A DNA stretch of 64,000 nt, taken from assembly GCF_000719775.1 (NCBI RefSeq), contig NZ_JOHR01000021.1, positions 40,805-104,804 on the forward strand, written 5' to 3'. Below, piece by piece: positions 25,513 through 34,455 of this stretch. The position numbers and the translations under genes were made by a program. Under the pieces are notes generated by a model. That model did not search any database and was not told where the DNA came from. It saw only the letters and a list, made by a program, of their open reading frames with translations. This DNA comes from Streptomyces sp. NRRL F-5135. GTDB taxonomy: Bacteria; Actinomycetota; Actinomycetes; Streptomycetales; Streptomycetaceae. Every line of letters starts with the position of its first letter. Within the stretch, counting starts at the first letter, position 1.

Positions 25513-25941
25513 CAGCTTCGGCCATCGGAAGGCGGGACGGGAGATCCGGTGTCCCCGTCGGGGCGGGTACGGACCCGACACCGTACGGAACACGCCAGGA
25601 CAGCCCGGGGGCGTACGGCCCGGACCACGCGACGAGGCGCGCGCCGCACCCGGCGGCGCCCGCAGCGGGCCGCCCGCCGGCACGCGCGCCGCGGCGCGCA
25701 CGGACCCGCGCGGTGCGCCGGGCGCTCGCCACGGTGACGGGCGGCGACGAGGCGAGTGGCGCGGGACGCGGCCCGGGCCGCGGACCGGAACGGCGACCGG
25801 AACAGGTTCCCCGCCCATGGCTGTGTGATCGGCCACGGCGCACGGGTGCCATGAACGCGTAGCGTCGCCGACGGCGGCCACCGGCGTCCCGCGCGCGTTG
25901 CCCCAGAACCACCCTTCCAGCCTCCAGGACCGGCGATCCAC
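25513..25941 (+). other. region upstream of adnA
   Basis: This 429-bp stretch holds no gene I can support. One frame (25509-25862) stays open with reasonable third-position bias but has no ribosome site or recognisable motif. The adnA promoter should lie here; no clear -35/-10 pair was found. Confidence 0.4.
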
Positions 25942-28900
25942 GTGAGTTCCTCCTCTTCCACCGGGTCTTCCACCGCGCGTACCCCGTACCGCCGGGGACG
26001 GCAGCGGACCCCGGGCGCGTACCGGCTGGTGCGCACGCCGCCGGTCGCGGTGGGGCCCCCTGAGCTGGACGCGACGCAGCGCGCGGTGGTTGACCACGGC
26101 GCCGGGCCGTTGCTGGTCCTGGCCGGCCCCGGCACCGGCAAGACGACGACCCTGGTCGAGTCGGTCGCGCACCGGGTCGCCCAGGGCGCCGACCCCGAGC
26201 GCATCCTGGTCATCACCTTCAGCCGCAAGGCGGCGGTGGAACTGCGCGACCGGATGGCCGTCCGGCTCGGCGGCACGCGCGGACCGCAGGCGACGACCTT
26301 CCACTCGTTCTGCTACGCCCTGGTCCGCGCGCACCAGGAGGCCGATCTCTTCGCCGAACCCCTGCGGCTGCTGTCCGGACCCGAGCAGGACGTGGCCGTA
26401 CGCGACCTCCTCGCCGGCCAGATCGACCTCCAGCGCGAGGGGCGGGGGCGCGTGCGGTGGCCGGACGAACTGCGCGCGTGCCTCACCACGCGCGGCTTCG
26501 CCGACGAGGTACGGGCGGTGCTGGCCCGCAGCCGTGAGCTGGGCCTCGCCCCGGACGAGCTGGGCGCGTTCGCGCGGCGCACCGGGCGGCCCGACTGGTC
26601 GGCCGCCGCGTCCTTTCTCGCCGAGTACCTGGACGTCCTCGACATGCAGGGCGTGCTCGACTACGCGGAACTGGTCCACCGGGCGGTCCTGCTCGCCTCG
26701 CGGCCGACGGTCGCGGCTCGCCTGACGGACCGGTACGACGCCGTCTTCGTCGACGAGTACCAGGACACCGATCCCGCGCAGGTGCGGCTGCTCCGCGCGC
26801 TGGCGGGCCAGGGCCGCACCGTGGTCGCGTTCGGCGACCCGGACCAGTCGATCTACGCCTTCCGGGGGGCCGACGTGAACGGCATCCTCGACTTCCCGTA
26901 CGCCTTCCCCCGGGCCGACGGCCGCCCCGCACCGGTCCGGGTGCTCACCACGTCGCGCCGCTCCGGCGCCGCGCTGCTGGCGGCGACCCGGCTGCTCACC
27001 CGGCGGATGCCGCTGCCCAGGCTGCCCGCCGAGCGGGTACGGGAACACCGCGAGCTGGCGGCGGTGTGCGAGGGCGGCCGGGTCGAGACGTACACCTTCC
27101 CGACGCCGTCGACGGAACTGGACAACATCGCGGACATCCTGCGCCGCGCGCACCTGGAGGACGGCGTTCCCTGGAGGGAGATGGCGGTCCTGGTGCGGGC
27201 CGGAGGCCGCTCGATCCCGTCGGTACGGCGTGCCCTGACCTCGGCCGGGGTGCCACTGGACGTGGACGGCGACGACCTCCCGCTGCGGTACGAACCGGCG
27301 GTCGCGCCGCTGCTGACGGCGCTGAGGGCGGTGGCGGAGGCGGCGACGGGCCGTACGATCACCCCGCCCCCGGCGGGCTCCCGCCCGGTGCCCGACCGCG
27401 AGCCCGGGCCGGCGCCCGATTCCGCTCCGGCGGCCGACCACGAGCCCGGCCCGGGGTCGGAGGCCGCCCCCCGCCCGGCGGCCGGCCGCGAGCCCGCCCC
27501 GGCGTCCGAGGCCGGCCCGGTGCCCGCCCACGAGCCCGGCCCGGCGCCCGCTCCCGGTCCGGCCGCCGGCCGCGAGCCCGCCCCGGCGTCCGGACCCGCG
27601 TCCTGGCTCGACGTCGAAACCGCCCTGGCACTCCTCGCCTCTCCCCTCGGCGGCATGGACACCGCCGACCTGCGGCGGCTCGGCCGGGCGCTGCGGGACG
27701 AGGAGCGGGCCGCCGGGAACCGGGCGCCCGCCGCCTCCGACACCCTGCTCGCCCGGGCGATCGCCGAGCCCGAGCGGCTCGTGACGCACGACCCGGCGTA
27801 CGCCCGGGGCGCGCAGCGGCTCGCCGGGCTGCTGCGGACGGCACGCGAACTGCTCGAACACGGCGGCACCGCCGAACAGGCCCTCTGGGAGCTGTGGCGG
27901 GGCACCCGCTGGCCGGAACGGCTCGAACAGGCCGCCCTGCGCGGCGGCGCGGCCGGCCGTAACGCCGACCGGGACCTGGACGCCGTCTGCGCGCTGTTCG
28001 ACGCGGCGGCCCGCGCCGAGGAACGCACCGGCGGCCGGGGCGCGCTGAACTTCCTGGAAGAGCTCGACGCGCAGGACATCGCCGCCGACACCCTCAGCCG
28101 CCGCGCCGTACGCCCCGACGCCGTACGGCTGATGACCGCGCACCGCGCCAAGGGGCTCGAATGGCGGCTCGTCGTCGTGGCGGGCGTCCAGGAGGGTCTC
28201 TGGCCCGACCTGCGCCGCCGCGGGTCCCTCCTGGAGGCCGACCGGATCGGCCGGGACGGACTCGCCGAGCCGCTCACCCCCGGCGCCCTGCTCACCGAGG
28301 AACGCCGCCTCTTCTACGTCGCCGCGACACGCGCCAAGGAGCGCCTGGTGGTCACCGCCGTCAAGGCGCCCGCCGACGACGGGGACCAGCCCTCCCGCTT
28401 CCTCACCGAACTCGGCGTCGAGCCCAGGGACATCACCGGCCGCCCGCGCCGTCCGCTCGCCGTGGCCGCGCTCGTCGCCGAGCTGCGCGCCACCACGGTC
28501 GACCCGCAGGCGAGCCCGGCGCTGCGCGACGCCGCGGCCCGCCGCCTCGCCCGGCTGGCCGCGCTCAGCGACGAGGACGGCCAGGCGCTGGTGCCGGCCG
28601 CCCATCCGAACCGCTGGTGGGGGCTGTACGAGCCGACCCACAGCGCGGTCCCGCTGCGCGAGAAGGACCGGCCCGTGGCGCTCTCCGGCAGCGCCCTGGA
28701 CCAGTTGGCGAACACGTGCGCCCTCCAGTGGTTCCTGGGGCGCGAGGTGAAGGCGGACGCGCCGGCCACCGCCGCCCAGGGATTCGGCAACGTGGTGCAC
28801 GTCCTGGCCGACGAGGTGGCCTCCGGCCGTACACCCGCCGACCTCGACGTCCTCATGGAACGCCTGGACTCCGTATGGGACGCGCTCGCCTTCGACGCCC

Positions 28901-29475
28901 CGTGGAAGTCCCGGCAGGAGAAGGACCACGCGCGCGCGGCGCTCGAACGGTTCCTTCGCTGGCACGTCACCGACCGCGGCAGCCGTTCGCCCGCCGCGAC
29001 CGAGCACGCGTTCGACGTCACGTTGGCGGCGGGCCCGTACGAGGTACGGATCCGGGGCTCCATGGACCGGGTCGAGAGCGACCCGGCGGGCCGTGCGTAC
29101 GTCGTCGACTTCAAGACCGGCAGGCAGGCCCCCACCAAGGACGAGGTGGCCCACCACCCCCAGCTCGCCGTCTATCAGCTCGCCGTCCGCGAGGGGGCCC
29201 TGGACGAGGTCTTCGACGGTCACCGCCCCGAGCCCGGCGGCGCTGAACTCGTCCACCTGCGGCAGTCCGCGCCCAAAAAGGAAGGCGGCGACGCGCTCCC
29301 CAAGGTCCAGGCCCAGGAACCCCTGACGGGCGAGTGGGTGACCGGCCTCCTCACCACGGCCGCCGGCCGGGTCCTGGACGAACGCTTCACCCCGACGACG
29401 GGCGGCCACTGCGCGAACTGCGCCTTCCGCGCGTCGTGCAGCGCGCAGCCGGAGGGACGCCAGGTGGTGGAGTGA
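25942..29475 (+). CDS. adnA: AdnA-type UvrD-family helicase-nuclease subunit
   Basis: This 1177-residue protein has Walker A GPGTGKTT (62-69), Walker B DEYQDTDP (about 271), the Gln/Arg helicase motifs (GDPDQSIYAFRGA), motif VI (RLFYVAATRAKERL), and a C-terminal PD-(D/E)xK nuclease (VDFKTGRQAP near 1055). A Cys near residue 926 (NTCALQW) and the late CANCAFRASC provide four Cys in the AddB-like pattern for a 4Fe-4S clasp. In mycobacteria AdnA pairs with AdnB to resect double-strand breaks. A repetitive Pro/Glu/Ala insert occupies about residues 475-555. GTG 25942 is chosen as the first good start. Confidence 0.9.
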   Translation: MSSSSSTGSSTARTPYRRGRQRTPGAYRLVRTPPVAVGPPELDATQRAVVDHGAGPLLVLAGPGTGKTTTLVESVAHRVAQGADPERILVITFSRKAAVELRDRMAVRLGGTRGPQATTFHSFCYALVRAHQEADLFAEPLRLLSGPEQDVAVRDLLAGQIDLQREGRGRVRWPDELRACLTTRGFADEVRAVLARSRELGLAPDELGAFARRTGRPDWSAAASFLAEYLDVLDMQGVLDYAELVHRAVLLASRPTVAARLTDRYDAVFVDEYQDTDPAQVRLLRALAGQGRTVVAFGDPDQSIYAFRGADVNGILDFPYAFPRADGRPAPVRVLTTSRRSGAALLAATRLLTRRMPLPRLPAERVREHRELAAVCEGGRVETYTFPTPSTELDNIADILRRAHLEDGVPWREMAVLVRAGGRSIPSVRRALTSAGVPLDVDGDDLPLRYEPAVAPLLTALRAVAEAATGRTITPPPAGSRPVPDREPGPAPDSAPAADHEPGPGSEAAPRPAAGREPAPASEAGPVPAHEPGPAPAPGPAAGREPAPASGPASWLDVETALALLASPLGGMDTADLRRLGRALRDEERAAGNRAPAASDTLLARAIAEPERLVTHDPAYARGAQRLAGLLRTARELLEHGGTAEQALWELWRGTRWPERLEQAALRGGAAGRNADRDLDAVCALFDAAARAEERTGGRGALNFLEELDAQDIAADTLSRRAVRPDAVRLMTAHRAKGLEWRLVVVAGVQEGLWPDLRRRGSLLEADRIGRDGLAEPLTPGALLTEERRLFYVAATRAKERLVVTAVKAPADDGDQPSRFLTELGVEPRDITGRPRRPLAVAALVAELRATTVDPQASPALRDAAARRLARLAALSDEDGQALVPAAHPNRWWGLYEPTHSAVPLREKDRPVALSGSALDQLANTCALQWFLGREVKADAPATAAQGFGNVVHVLADEVASGRTPADLDVLMERLDSVWDALAFDAPWKSRQEKDHARAALERFLRWHVTDRGSRSPAATEHAFDVTLAAGPYEVRIRGSMDRVESDPAGRAYVVDFKTGRQAPTKDEVAHHPQLAVYQLAVREGALDEVFDGHRPEPGGAELVHLRQSAPKKEGGDALPKVQAQEPLTGEWVTGLLTTAAGRVLDERFTPTTGGHCANCAFRASCSAQPEGRQVVE

Positions 29476-29567
29476 GCCACCGGGCCGAGCACTCGTACCG
29501 GGGACGGGCCGAGTTCTCAGCCCGGGAGCCGGGCCCGGGACTCCGACCAGGAAACCCCTGGCCCCGG

Positions 29568-29978
29568 TCATGCTCCGGGAGCCGCGACCTCCAGGCCCGC
29601 GTCCTCCGCCGTCTTCAGGAGACGACGGTCGTACGTCACGAACACGAGCGGCTCGGCGCCCGGCTGCCCTGCGATCAGCCGTGCGGTGGCCAGATGCACC
29701 GCGTCCAGGGAGCGCAGAGCCGGATCGGCGTAGGCGGCGGCAGTGGCCCGTACCGTCTGATCGATCTCCAGGCGGTAGAGCCGTGTCAGCACACCGGGCA
29801 CACCGGCGAGAGCCTGAGGTGCCGCGCGGCGCAGAGCGCGTGGTACCTCCACCTCGACGAGAGCCGAGGACACGAGTGCTTCACCGGGGCGCTCGCCGAG
29901 CCAGGCCACCAGATCCGCGCTCGCGTGTTCCTGGCGGATCAGTTTGACGAGGGCCGCCGAGTCCAGGTAGATCACCAT
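29568..29978 (-). CDS. PIN-domain toxin (VapC-like RNase)
   Basis: This 136-residue protein has the PIN layout: MVIYLDSAALVKL with the first acidic residue (Asp6), a central Glu in the VEVEV segment, LDAVHLATA (Asp94), and VTYDRRLLKTAEDAGL (Asp near 116). PIN toxins cleave RNA and are held inactive by the partner antitoxin. ATG 29978 overlaps the antitoxin gene by 7 nt, with GAGGAG just upstream inside that gene, so the two are translationally coupled. It lies antisense between adnA and adnB. Confidence 0.88.
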   Translation of the reverse strand: MVIYLDSAALVKLIRQEHASADLVAWLGERPGEALVSSALVEVEVPRALRRAAPQALAGVPGVLTRLYRLEIDQTVRATAAAYADPALRSLDAVHLATARLIAGQPGAEPLVFVTYDRRLLKTAEDAGLEVAAPGA

Positions 29979-30250
29979 CGCTCCTCGTCGCGCATCGCCT
30001 CGACCTCCGCGCCGGCGTCGACAGCGGGATCACCCAGCGCGGGCGGCATCGGGAGCGGGCCGCGCATGCCCGGCGCGGTCGCGCGGCCTTCGGCGACGAG
30101 CCGGTCGAGCAGCGACTGCGTACCGGTGATGGGGACGAGCCGGGCCACAGCTGTTCCGCTCACCGTCACCTCCAATGACTCGCCGCGCTGCACCCGCGCG
30201 AGCACGGCACTCGTGTTCTGGTTCAGTTCCCGCACGGGGATTCGCTCCAT
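29972..30250 (-). CDS. Phd/YefM-type antitoxin
   Basis: This 92-residue protein starts MERIPVRELNQNTSAVLARV, the N-terminal DNA-binding fold of Phd/YefM antitoxins, followed by LEVTVSGTAVARLVPI and an acidic C-terminus that should cover the toxin. The ATG at 30250 has no Shine-Dalgarno sequence. A 10-bp-arm palindrome begins 7 bp upstream of the ATG, a fitting site for autorepression by the toxin-antitoxin complex. Confidence 0.88.
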   Translation of the reverse strand: MERIPVRELNQNTSAVLARVQRGESLEVTVSGTAVARLVPITGTQSLLDRLVAEGRATAPGMRGPLPMPPALGDPAVDAGAEVEAMRDEERW

Positions 30251-30257
30251 GTTGGCA

Positions 30258-30280
30258 GCGTAGAACGCAACGTTCTACGC
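30258..30280. promoter_or_regulatory. palindromic operator candidate of the toxin-antitoxin module
   Basis: GCGTAGAACG (30258-30267), spacer CAA, then CGTTCTACGC (30271-30280), a perfect 10-bp inverted repeat, ends 7 bp from the antitoxin start. Phd-type antitoxins bind such palindromes over their own promoter. Confidence 0.6.
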
Positions 30281-30428
30281 CGGTAGGGAAGGAGCACCCG
30301 AATGAGTGAGGGGCAGGCCGGTCGTCCTGCCCGGGCGAGGTTGCCGGGATACCCGGGGCCGACGGGTCCCGAGCCCGGGCGATTCCCGGAACCCGCCGGT
30401 GTCGGTGGCGGCCGATAGCCTCTCCAGG

Positions 30429-33400
30429 GTGTCCGCGCATCTCACCGATCCCGAGCAGCTCAAGGAACTCCTCGGGATCCCCTTCACCCCGGAGCAGACG
30501 GCCTGCATCACCGCACCGCCCGCCCCGCAGGTCATCGTGGCCGGGGCCGGGTCGGGGAAGACCACGGTGATGGCCGCCCGGGTGGTCTGGCTGGTGGGCA
30601 GCGGGCAGGTCGCCCCCGAGCAGGTCCTCGGGCTCACGTTCACCAACAAGGCGGCGGGCGAGCTCGCCGAGCGGGTCCGCACGGCGCTCGTACGGGCCGG
30701 GGTCACCGACCCCGACGCCCCGCCGCCGGTCCCCCGTACCGCCCGGGCCGCCATGCCCCCCGCCGGCCGTGCCGCCGGCCCCGACGGTCACCCGAGCCCC
30801 GACGGCCAGGCACGTTCCGACGGCCGTCCGCGCCCCGACGGTCACCCAGGCTCCGGCAGCCGTCCGCATACCGGCAGCCGTCCGCATCCCGACGGCCATT
30901 CGCACGGCCATTCGCACCCCGACGGCGACGCGCCCGGCGAGCCCAGCATCTCCACGTACCACGCCTTCGCGGGCCGGCTGCTCACCGACCACGGCCTGCG
31001 CATCGGGCTCGAACCGACCGCCAGGCTCCTCGCCGACGCCACCCGCTTCCAGCTCGCCGCCCGCGTCCTGCGGGACGCCCCGGGGCCGTACCCCGCCCTC
31101 ACCAAGACGCTGCCCTCCCTGGTCAGCGACCTGCTCGCGCTCGACGCCGAACTGGCCGAGCACCTCGTGCGGCCCGCGAGGCTCGCGGCGTACGACACGG
31201 ACCTGCTGCGCGCCCTCGACGGCGCCCCGCTCAGCAACGCCGAGCTGCGCAAGATCCCCGAGACCGCCGCCGCGCGCCGCGAGCTGCTCGACCTCGTCGG
31301 GCGGTACCGCGCCGCCAAGAGCGCCCGCGACCTGCTCGACTTCGGCGACCAGATCGCCCTCTCCGCCGAGCTGGCCGCCACCCGGCCGGAGGTCGGAGCC
31401 CTTCTGCGCGAGCAGTTCCGGGTCGTCCTGCTCGACGAGTACCAGGACACGTCCGTCGCCCAGCGGCTCCTCCTCTCCGGCCTCTTCGGCGGCGGCACCG
31501 GCCACGCCGTCACCGCGGTCGGCGACCCCTGCCAGGCGATCTACGGCTGGCGCGGCGCTTCCGTGGCCAACCTGGACGACTTCCCCGAGCACTTCCCGCA
31601 CGCCGACGGCACCCCCGCCGCCCGCTTCGCCCTCAGCGAGAACCGCCGCAGCGGCGGCCGCCTCCTCGACCTCGCCAACGGCCTCGCCGAGCCGCTGCGC
31701 GCCATGCACGAAGGCGTCGAGGCGCTGCGCCCCGCACCCGGCGCCGAGCGCGACGGCACGGTCCGCTGCGCGCTGCTGACCACCCAGGCGGAGGAGATCG
31801 ACTGGCTCGCCGACTCGATCGCCCACCTGGTCCGTACGGGCAAGGAGCCGGGCGAGATCGCCGTCCTGTGCCGCACGGCCGGGGACTTCCCGCAGATCCA
31901 GGGCGCGCTGGTGGCCCGTGACGTGCCCGTCGAGGTCGTCGGCCTGTCCGGACTGCTCCACCTCCCGGAGGTCGCCGACCTCGTCGCCGTGTGCGAGGTG
32001 CTCCAGGACCCGGGGGCCAACGCCTCCCTCGTACGGCTCCTCACCGGCCCCCGCTGGCGCATCGGCCCGCGCGACCTGGCCCTGCTGGGCCGCCGGGCGC
32101 GGCTGCTGGTCCACCGCGAGACGGGCCCGGACACGGCCGGTGACCTCGCCGCCCGGCTCGCCGCCGCCGTCGAGGGCACCGACCCGGCCGAGGTCGTCTC
32201 GCTCGCCGACGCCCTGGACACCTTCCTGGACCCGTCGAGCGCCCCGGAGGACGGGCTGCCGTTCTCCGCCGCCGCGCGCGTACGGTTCGCCCGCCTCGCG
32301 GCCGAGCTGCGCGACCTGCGCAGGTCGCTGGCCGACCCGCTGATGGACGTGCTGCACCGCGTGCTGGCCACCACCGGCCTGGAGGTCGAGCTGTCCGCCT
32401 CCCCGCACGCGCTGGCCGCCCGGCGCAGGGAGACGCTGAACAACTTCCTCGACATCGCCGCCTCCTTCGCCGCGCTCGACGGGGAGGCCGGCCTGCTCGC
32501 CTTCCTCGGCTTCCTGCGCACGGCCGCGCAGTACGAGAAGGGCCTGGACAACGCGCTGCCGGGCGGCGAGAACACGGTGAAGGTCCTCACCGCCCACAAG
32601 TCCAAGGGCCTGGAGTGGGACGTCGTCGCCGTCCCGGGCCTGGTCGCCGGGCAGTTCCCGAGCGGCCGGGCGCGCGAGGCGTGGACCTCCCAGCCGAAGG
32701 TTCTCCCGCACGCGCTGCGCGGGGACGCCCCGACGCTGCCGGAGATCACCTCCTGGGACGCGAAGGGGCTCAAGTCCTTCAAGGCCGCCATGAAGGAGCA
32801 CCAGCACACCGAGGAGCTGCGCCTGGGCTACGTCACCCTCACCCGCCCGCGCACCCTGCTGCTCGGCTCGGGCCACTGGTGGGGCCCCAGCCAGAAGCGT
32901 CCCCGGGGCCCGTCGGACTTCCTGCACGCCCTGTACGCCCACTGCGCGGCCGGGTACGGAGAGATCGAGGCATGGGCGGACGCGCCGGACGAGACGGACG
33001 AGAACCCGTCCCTGGGCGCGGAGACGACGTCCCACCCCTGGCCGCTCCCGCTCGACGAGGAGTCCTTGGAACGCCGCCGCGCGGCGGCGGACACGGTCCT
33101 GGCACACCTGGAGGCGTTCCGGACGGGCGAGGCGGACGCGGCGGCGGCCGACCCGGAGCCCGACCTGGAGCCGGAGCCGGAGCCGGAACCCGACCCGGAG
33201 CCCGAGCCGGATGCCGGCCAGTACGACCCGTCCGGCCAGTACGACCCGTCCGGCCAGTACGACCCGTCCGACCTGGCCGACTGGGACGCCTGGGACACCG
33301 CTCGCCCGGCAGCCCACCCCCGTACGACCACGTCGACCCCGCTCCCCGACCTCGGCCCGGGCGGCCCTCGCCCTCCCGGGGAGGAGCACCACCCCCGCGA

Positions 33401-34445
33401 GGAGCACCACCCCGGAGAGGAGTCGGCCGCCGGGGCCGGTCCGCGCGTCCCCGGCCCCCGTGGCGCCCCGGACGCCGCTCCTGGACCGTCCGCCGTGGAC
33501 CCACGCCGGACCGCTCCGCACCCACGCCGGACCGCCGCGGACCCGAGCCTCACCCCCGAGGAGGCGCGCACGCTCGCTTCCTGGGACCGGGACCTCGACG
33601 CCCTCGCCGGCGAGCTGCGGCGCGCCCGCGCGACCGTACGGGACGTGCTCGTGCCGCCGTCCCTGACCGCCTCACAGCTGCTGCGGCTGGCCGCCGACCC
33701 CGACGGCTTCGCCCAGGAACTGGCCCGGCCCATGCCGCGCCCGCCGCACCCCGCGGCCCGTCGGGGCACCCGGTTCCACGCCTGGGTGGAGTCCCGGTTC
33801 GAGGAGCTGCCGCTGCCCATGCTCGGCCCCGACGAGCTGCCCGGCGGCGCGGAGGACGAGCCGGAGATCGCCGACGAGCGTGACCTGGCGGAGCTCAAGG
33901 CCGCCTTCGAACGCACGGCGTACGCCCGGCGCACGCCGTACCGCGTCGAGGAGCCGTTCCACCTGACCCTCGCGGGCCGGCTCGTCCGGGGGCGCATGGA
34001 CGCGGTCTACCGCCGGGCGGAGACGGACCCGGACACCGGCGAGGAGACGTACACGTACGAGATCGTCGACTGGAAGACCGGTCGCCCGCACACCGCCGAC
34101 CCCCTCCAGCTGGCCGTCTACCGGCTGGCCTGGGCCGAGCAGCACGGCCTCCCGCTGTCATCGGTCGCGGCCGTGTTCCTCCATGTCCGCACCGGAGAGG
34201 TCGTCCGCCCCGACCGCCTCCCGGGCCGGGCGGAGCTGGAAAGCATCCTCACGGGCGCGTCTTCCGATCACCAGGCCACCCTCGGTCACCAGGCCATCCT
34301 CGATCAGCCCGCCGACGGTTCCCGGGCCGGTCAGGACGACGCCCATACCGGCAGGGACGCCCACGACGGCGCCGAGAGCGATGATCTACCCACGGACGAG
34401 GGATCCCCGCGACCGGCGGACAAGACCGCTCGCCGACCCCGTTAG
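30429..34445 (+). CDS. adnB: AdnB-type UvrD-family helicase-nuclease subunit
   Basis: This 1338-residue protein has Walker A GAGSGKTT (about 39-46), Walker B DEYQDTSV (about 335), GDPCQAIYGWRGA, and a C-terminal RecB-like nuclease with EIVDWKTGRPHT (about 1211) and LQLAVYRLAW. With AdnA it would form the actinobacterial break-resection motor. Two inserts are unusual: Pro/Asp/Gly/His repeats (about 100-170), directly before the conserved ISTYHAFAGRLL, and a Pro/Glu-then-QYDPSG repeat region (about 905-1040). GTG 30429 precedes the conserved LTDPEQLKELLGI; GTG 30399 is an in-frame alternative. An antisense toxin-antitoxin module separates it from adnA. Confidence 0.88.
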   Translation: MSAHLTDPEQLKELLGIPFTPEQTACITAPPAPQVIVAGAGSGKTTVMAARVVWLVGSGQVAPEQVLGLTFTNKAAGELAERVRTALVRAGVTDPDAPPPVPRTARAAMPPAGRAAGPDGHPSPDGQARSDGRPRPDGHPGSGSRPHTGSRPHPDGHSHGHSHPDGDAPGEPSISTYHAFAGRLLTDHGLRIGLEPTARLLADATRFQLAARVLRDAPGPYPALTKTLPSLVSDLLALDAELAEHLVRPARLAAYDTDLLRALDGAPLSNAELRKIPETAAARRELLDLVGRYRAAKSARDLLDFGDQIALSAELAATRPEVGALLREQFRVVLLDEYQDTSVAQRLLLSGLFGGGTGHAVTAVGDPCQAIYGWRGASVANLDDFPEHFPHADGTPAARFALSENRRSGGRLLDLANGLAEPLRAMHEGVEALRPAPGAERDGTVRCALLTTQAEEIDWLADSIAHLVRTGKEPGEIAVLCRTAGDFPQIQGALVARDVPVEVVGLSGLLHLPEVADLVAVCEVLQDPGANASLVRLLTGPRWRIGPRDLALLGRRARLLVHRETGPDTAGDLAARLAAAVEGTDPAEVVSLADALDTFLDPSSAPEDGLPFSAAARVRFARLAAELRDLRRSLADPLMDVLHRVLATTGLEVELSASPHALAARRRETLNNFLDIAASFAALDGEAGLLAFLGFLRTAAQYEKGLDNALPGGENTVKVLTAHKSKGLEWDVVAVPGLVAGQFPSGRAREAWTSQPKVLPHALRGDAPTLPEITSWDAKGLKSFKAAMKEHQHTEELRLGYVTLTRPRTLLLGSGHWWGPSQKRPRGPSDFLHALYAHCAAGYGEIEAWADAPDETDENPSLGAETTSHPWPLPLDEESLERRRAAADTVLAHLEAFRTGEADAAAADPEPDLEPEPEPEPDPEPEPDAGQYDPSGQYDPSGQYDPSDLADWDAWDTARPAAHPRTTTSTPLPDLGPGGPRPPGEEHHPREEHHPGEESAAGAGPRVPGPRGAPDAAPGPSAVDPRRTAPHPRRTAADPSLTPEEARTLASWDRDLDALAGELRRARATVRDVLVPPSLTASQLLRLAADPDGFAQELARPMPRPPHPAARRGTRFHAWVESRFEELPLPMLGPDELPGGAEDEPEIADERDLAELKAAFERTAYARRTPYRVEEPFHLTLAGRLVRGRMDAVYRRAETDPDTGEETYTYEIVDWKTGRPHTADPLQLAVYRLAWAEQHGLPLSSVAAVFLHVRTGEVVRPDRLPGRAELESILTGASSDHQATLGHQAILDQPADGSRAGQDDAHTGRDAHDGAESDDLPTDEGSPRPADKTARRPR
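33216..33269 (+). repeat. 18-bp perfect tandem repeat, 3 copies, inside adnB
   Basis: GGCCAGTACGACCCGTCC is repeated exactly at 33216, 33234 and 33252, encoding three copies of a Gly-Gln-Tyr-Asp-Pro-Ser unit in a disordered linker before the nuclease domain. Confidence 0.9.
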
Positions 34446-34455
34446 GCTCGATGTC

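Noticed and set aside
25509..25862. 117-codon plus-strand frame between the ATL gene and adnA
   Set aside because: Third-position bias is passable, but there is no ribosome-binding site, the translation is Arg/Pro/Ala-rich without motifs, and it overlaps the ATL stop in another frame.
24928..29571. Very long minus-strand open frame (over 1500 codons) opposite adnA
   Set aside because: It mirrors the G/C-rich codons of adnA, has no motif or start signal, and the plus-strand frame has full helicase and nuclease motifs.
27361..33269. CRISPR-like array
   Set aside because: The repeats are in coding frame and lack unique spacers of constant length; no cas genes are present.
30030..33521. Long minus-strand open frame opposite adnB and the antitoxin
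   Set aside because: It is an antisense shadow of adnB: low-complexity Arg/Gly/Val composition and no domain.
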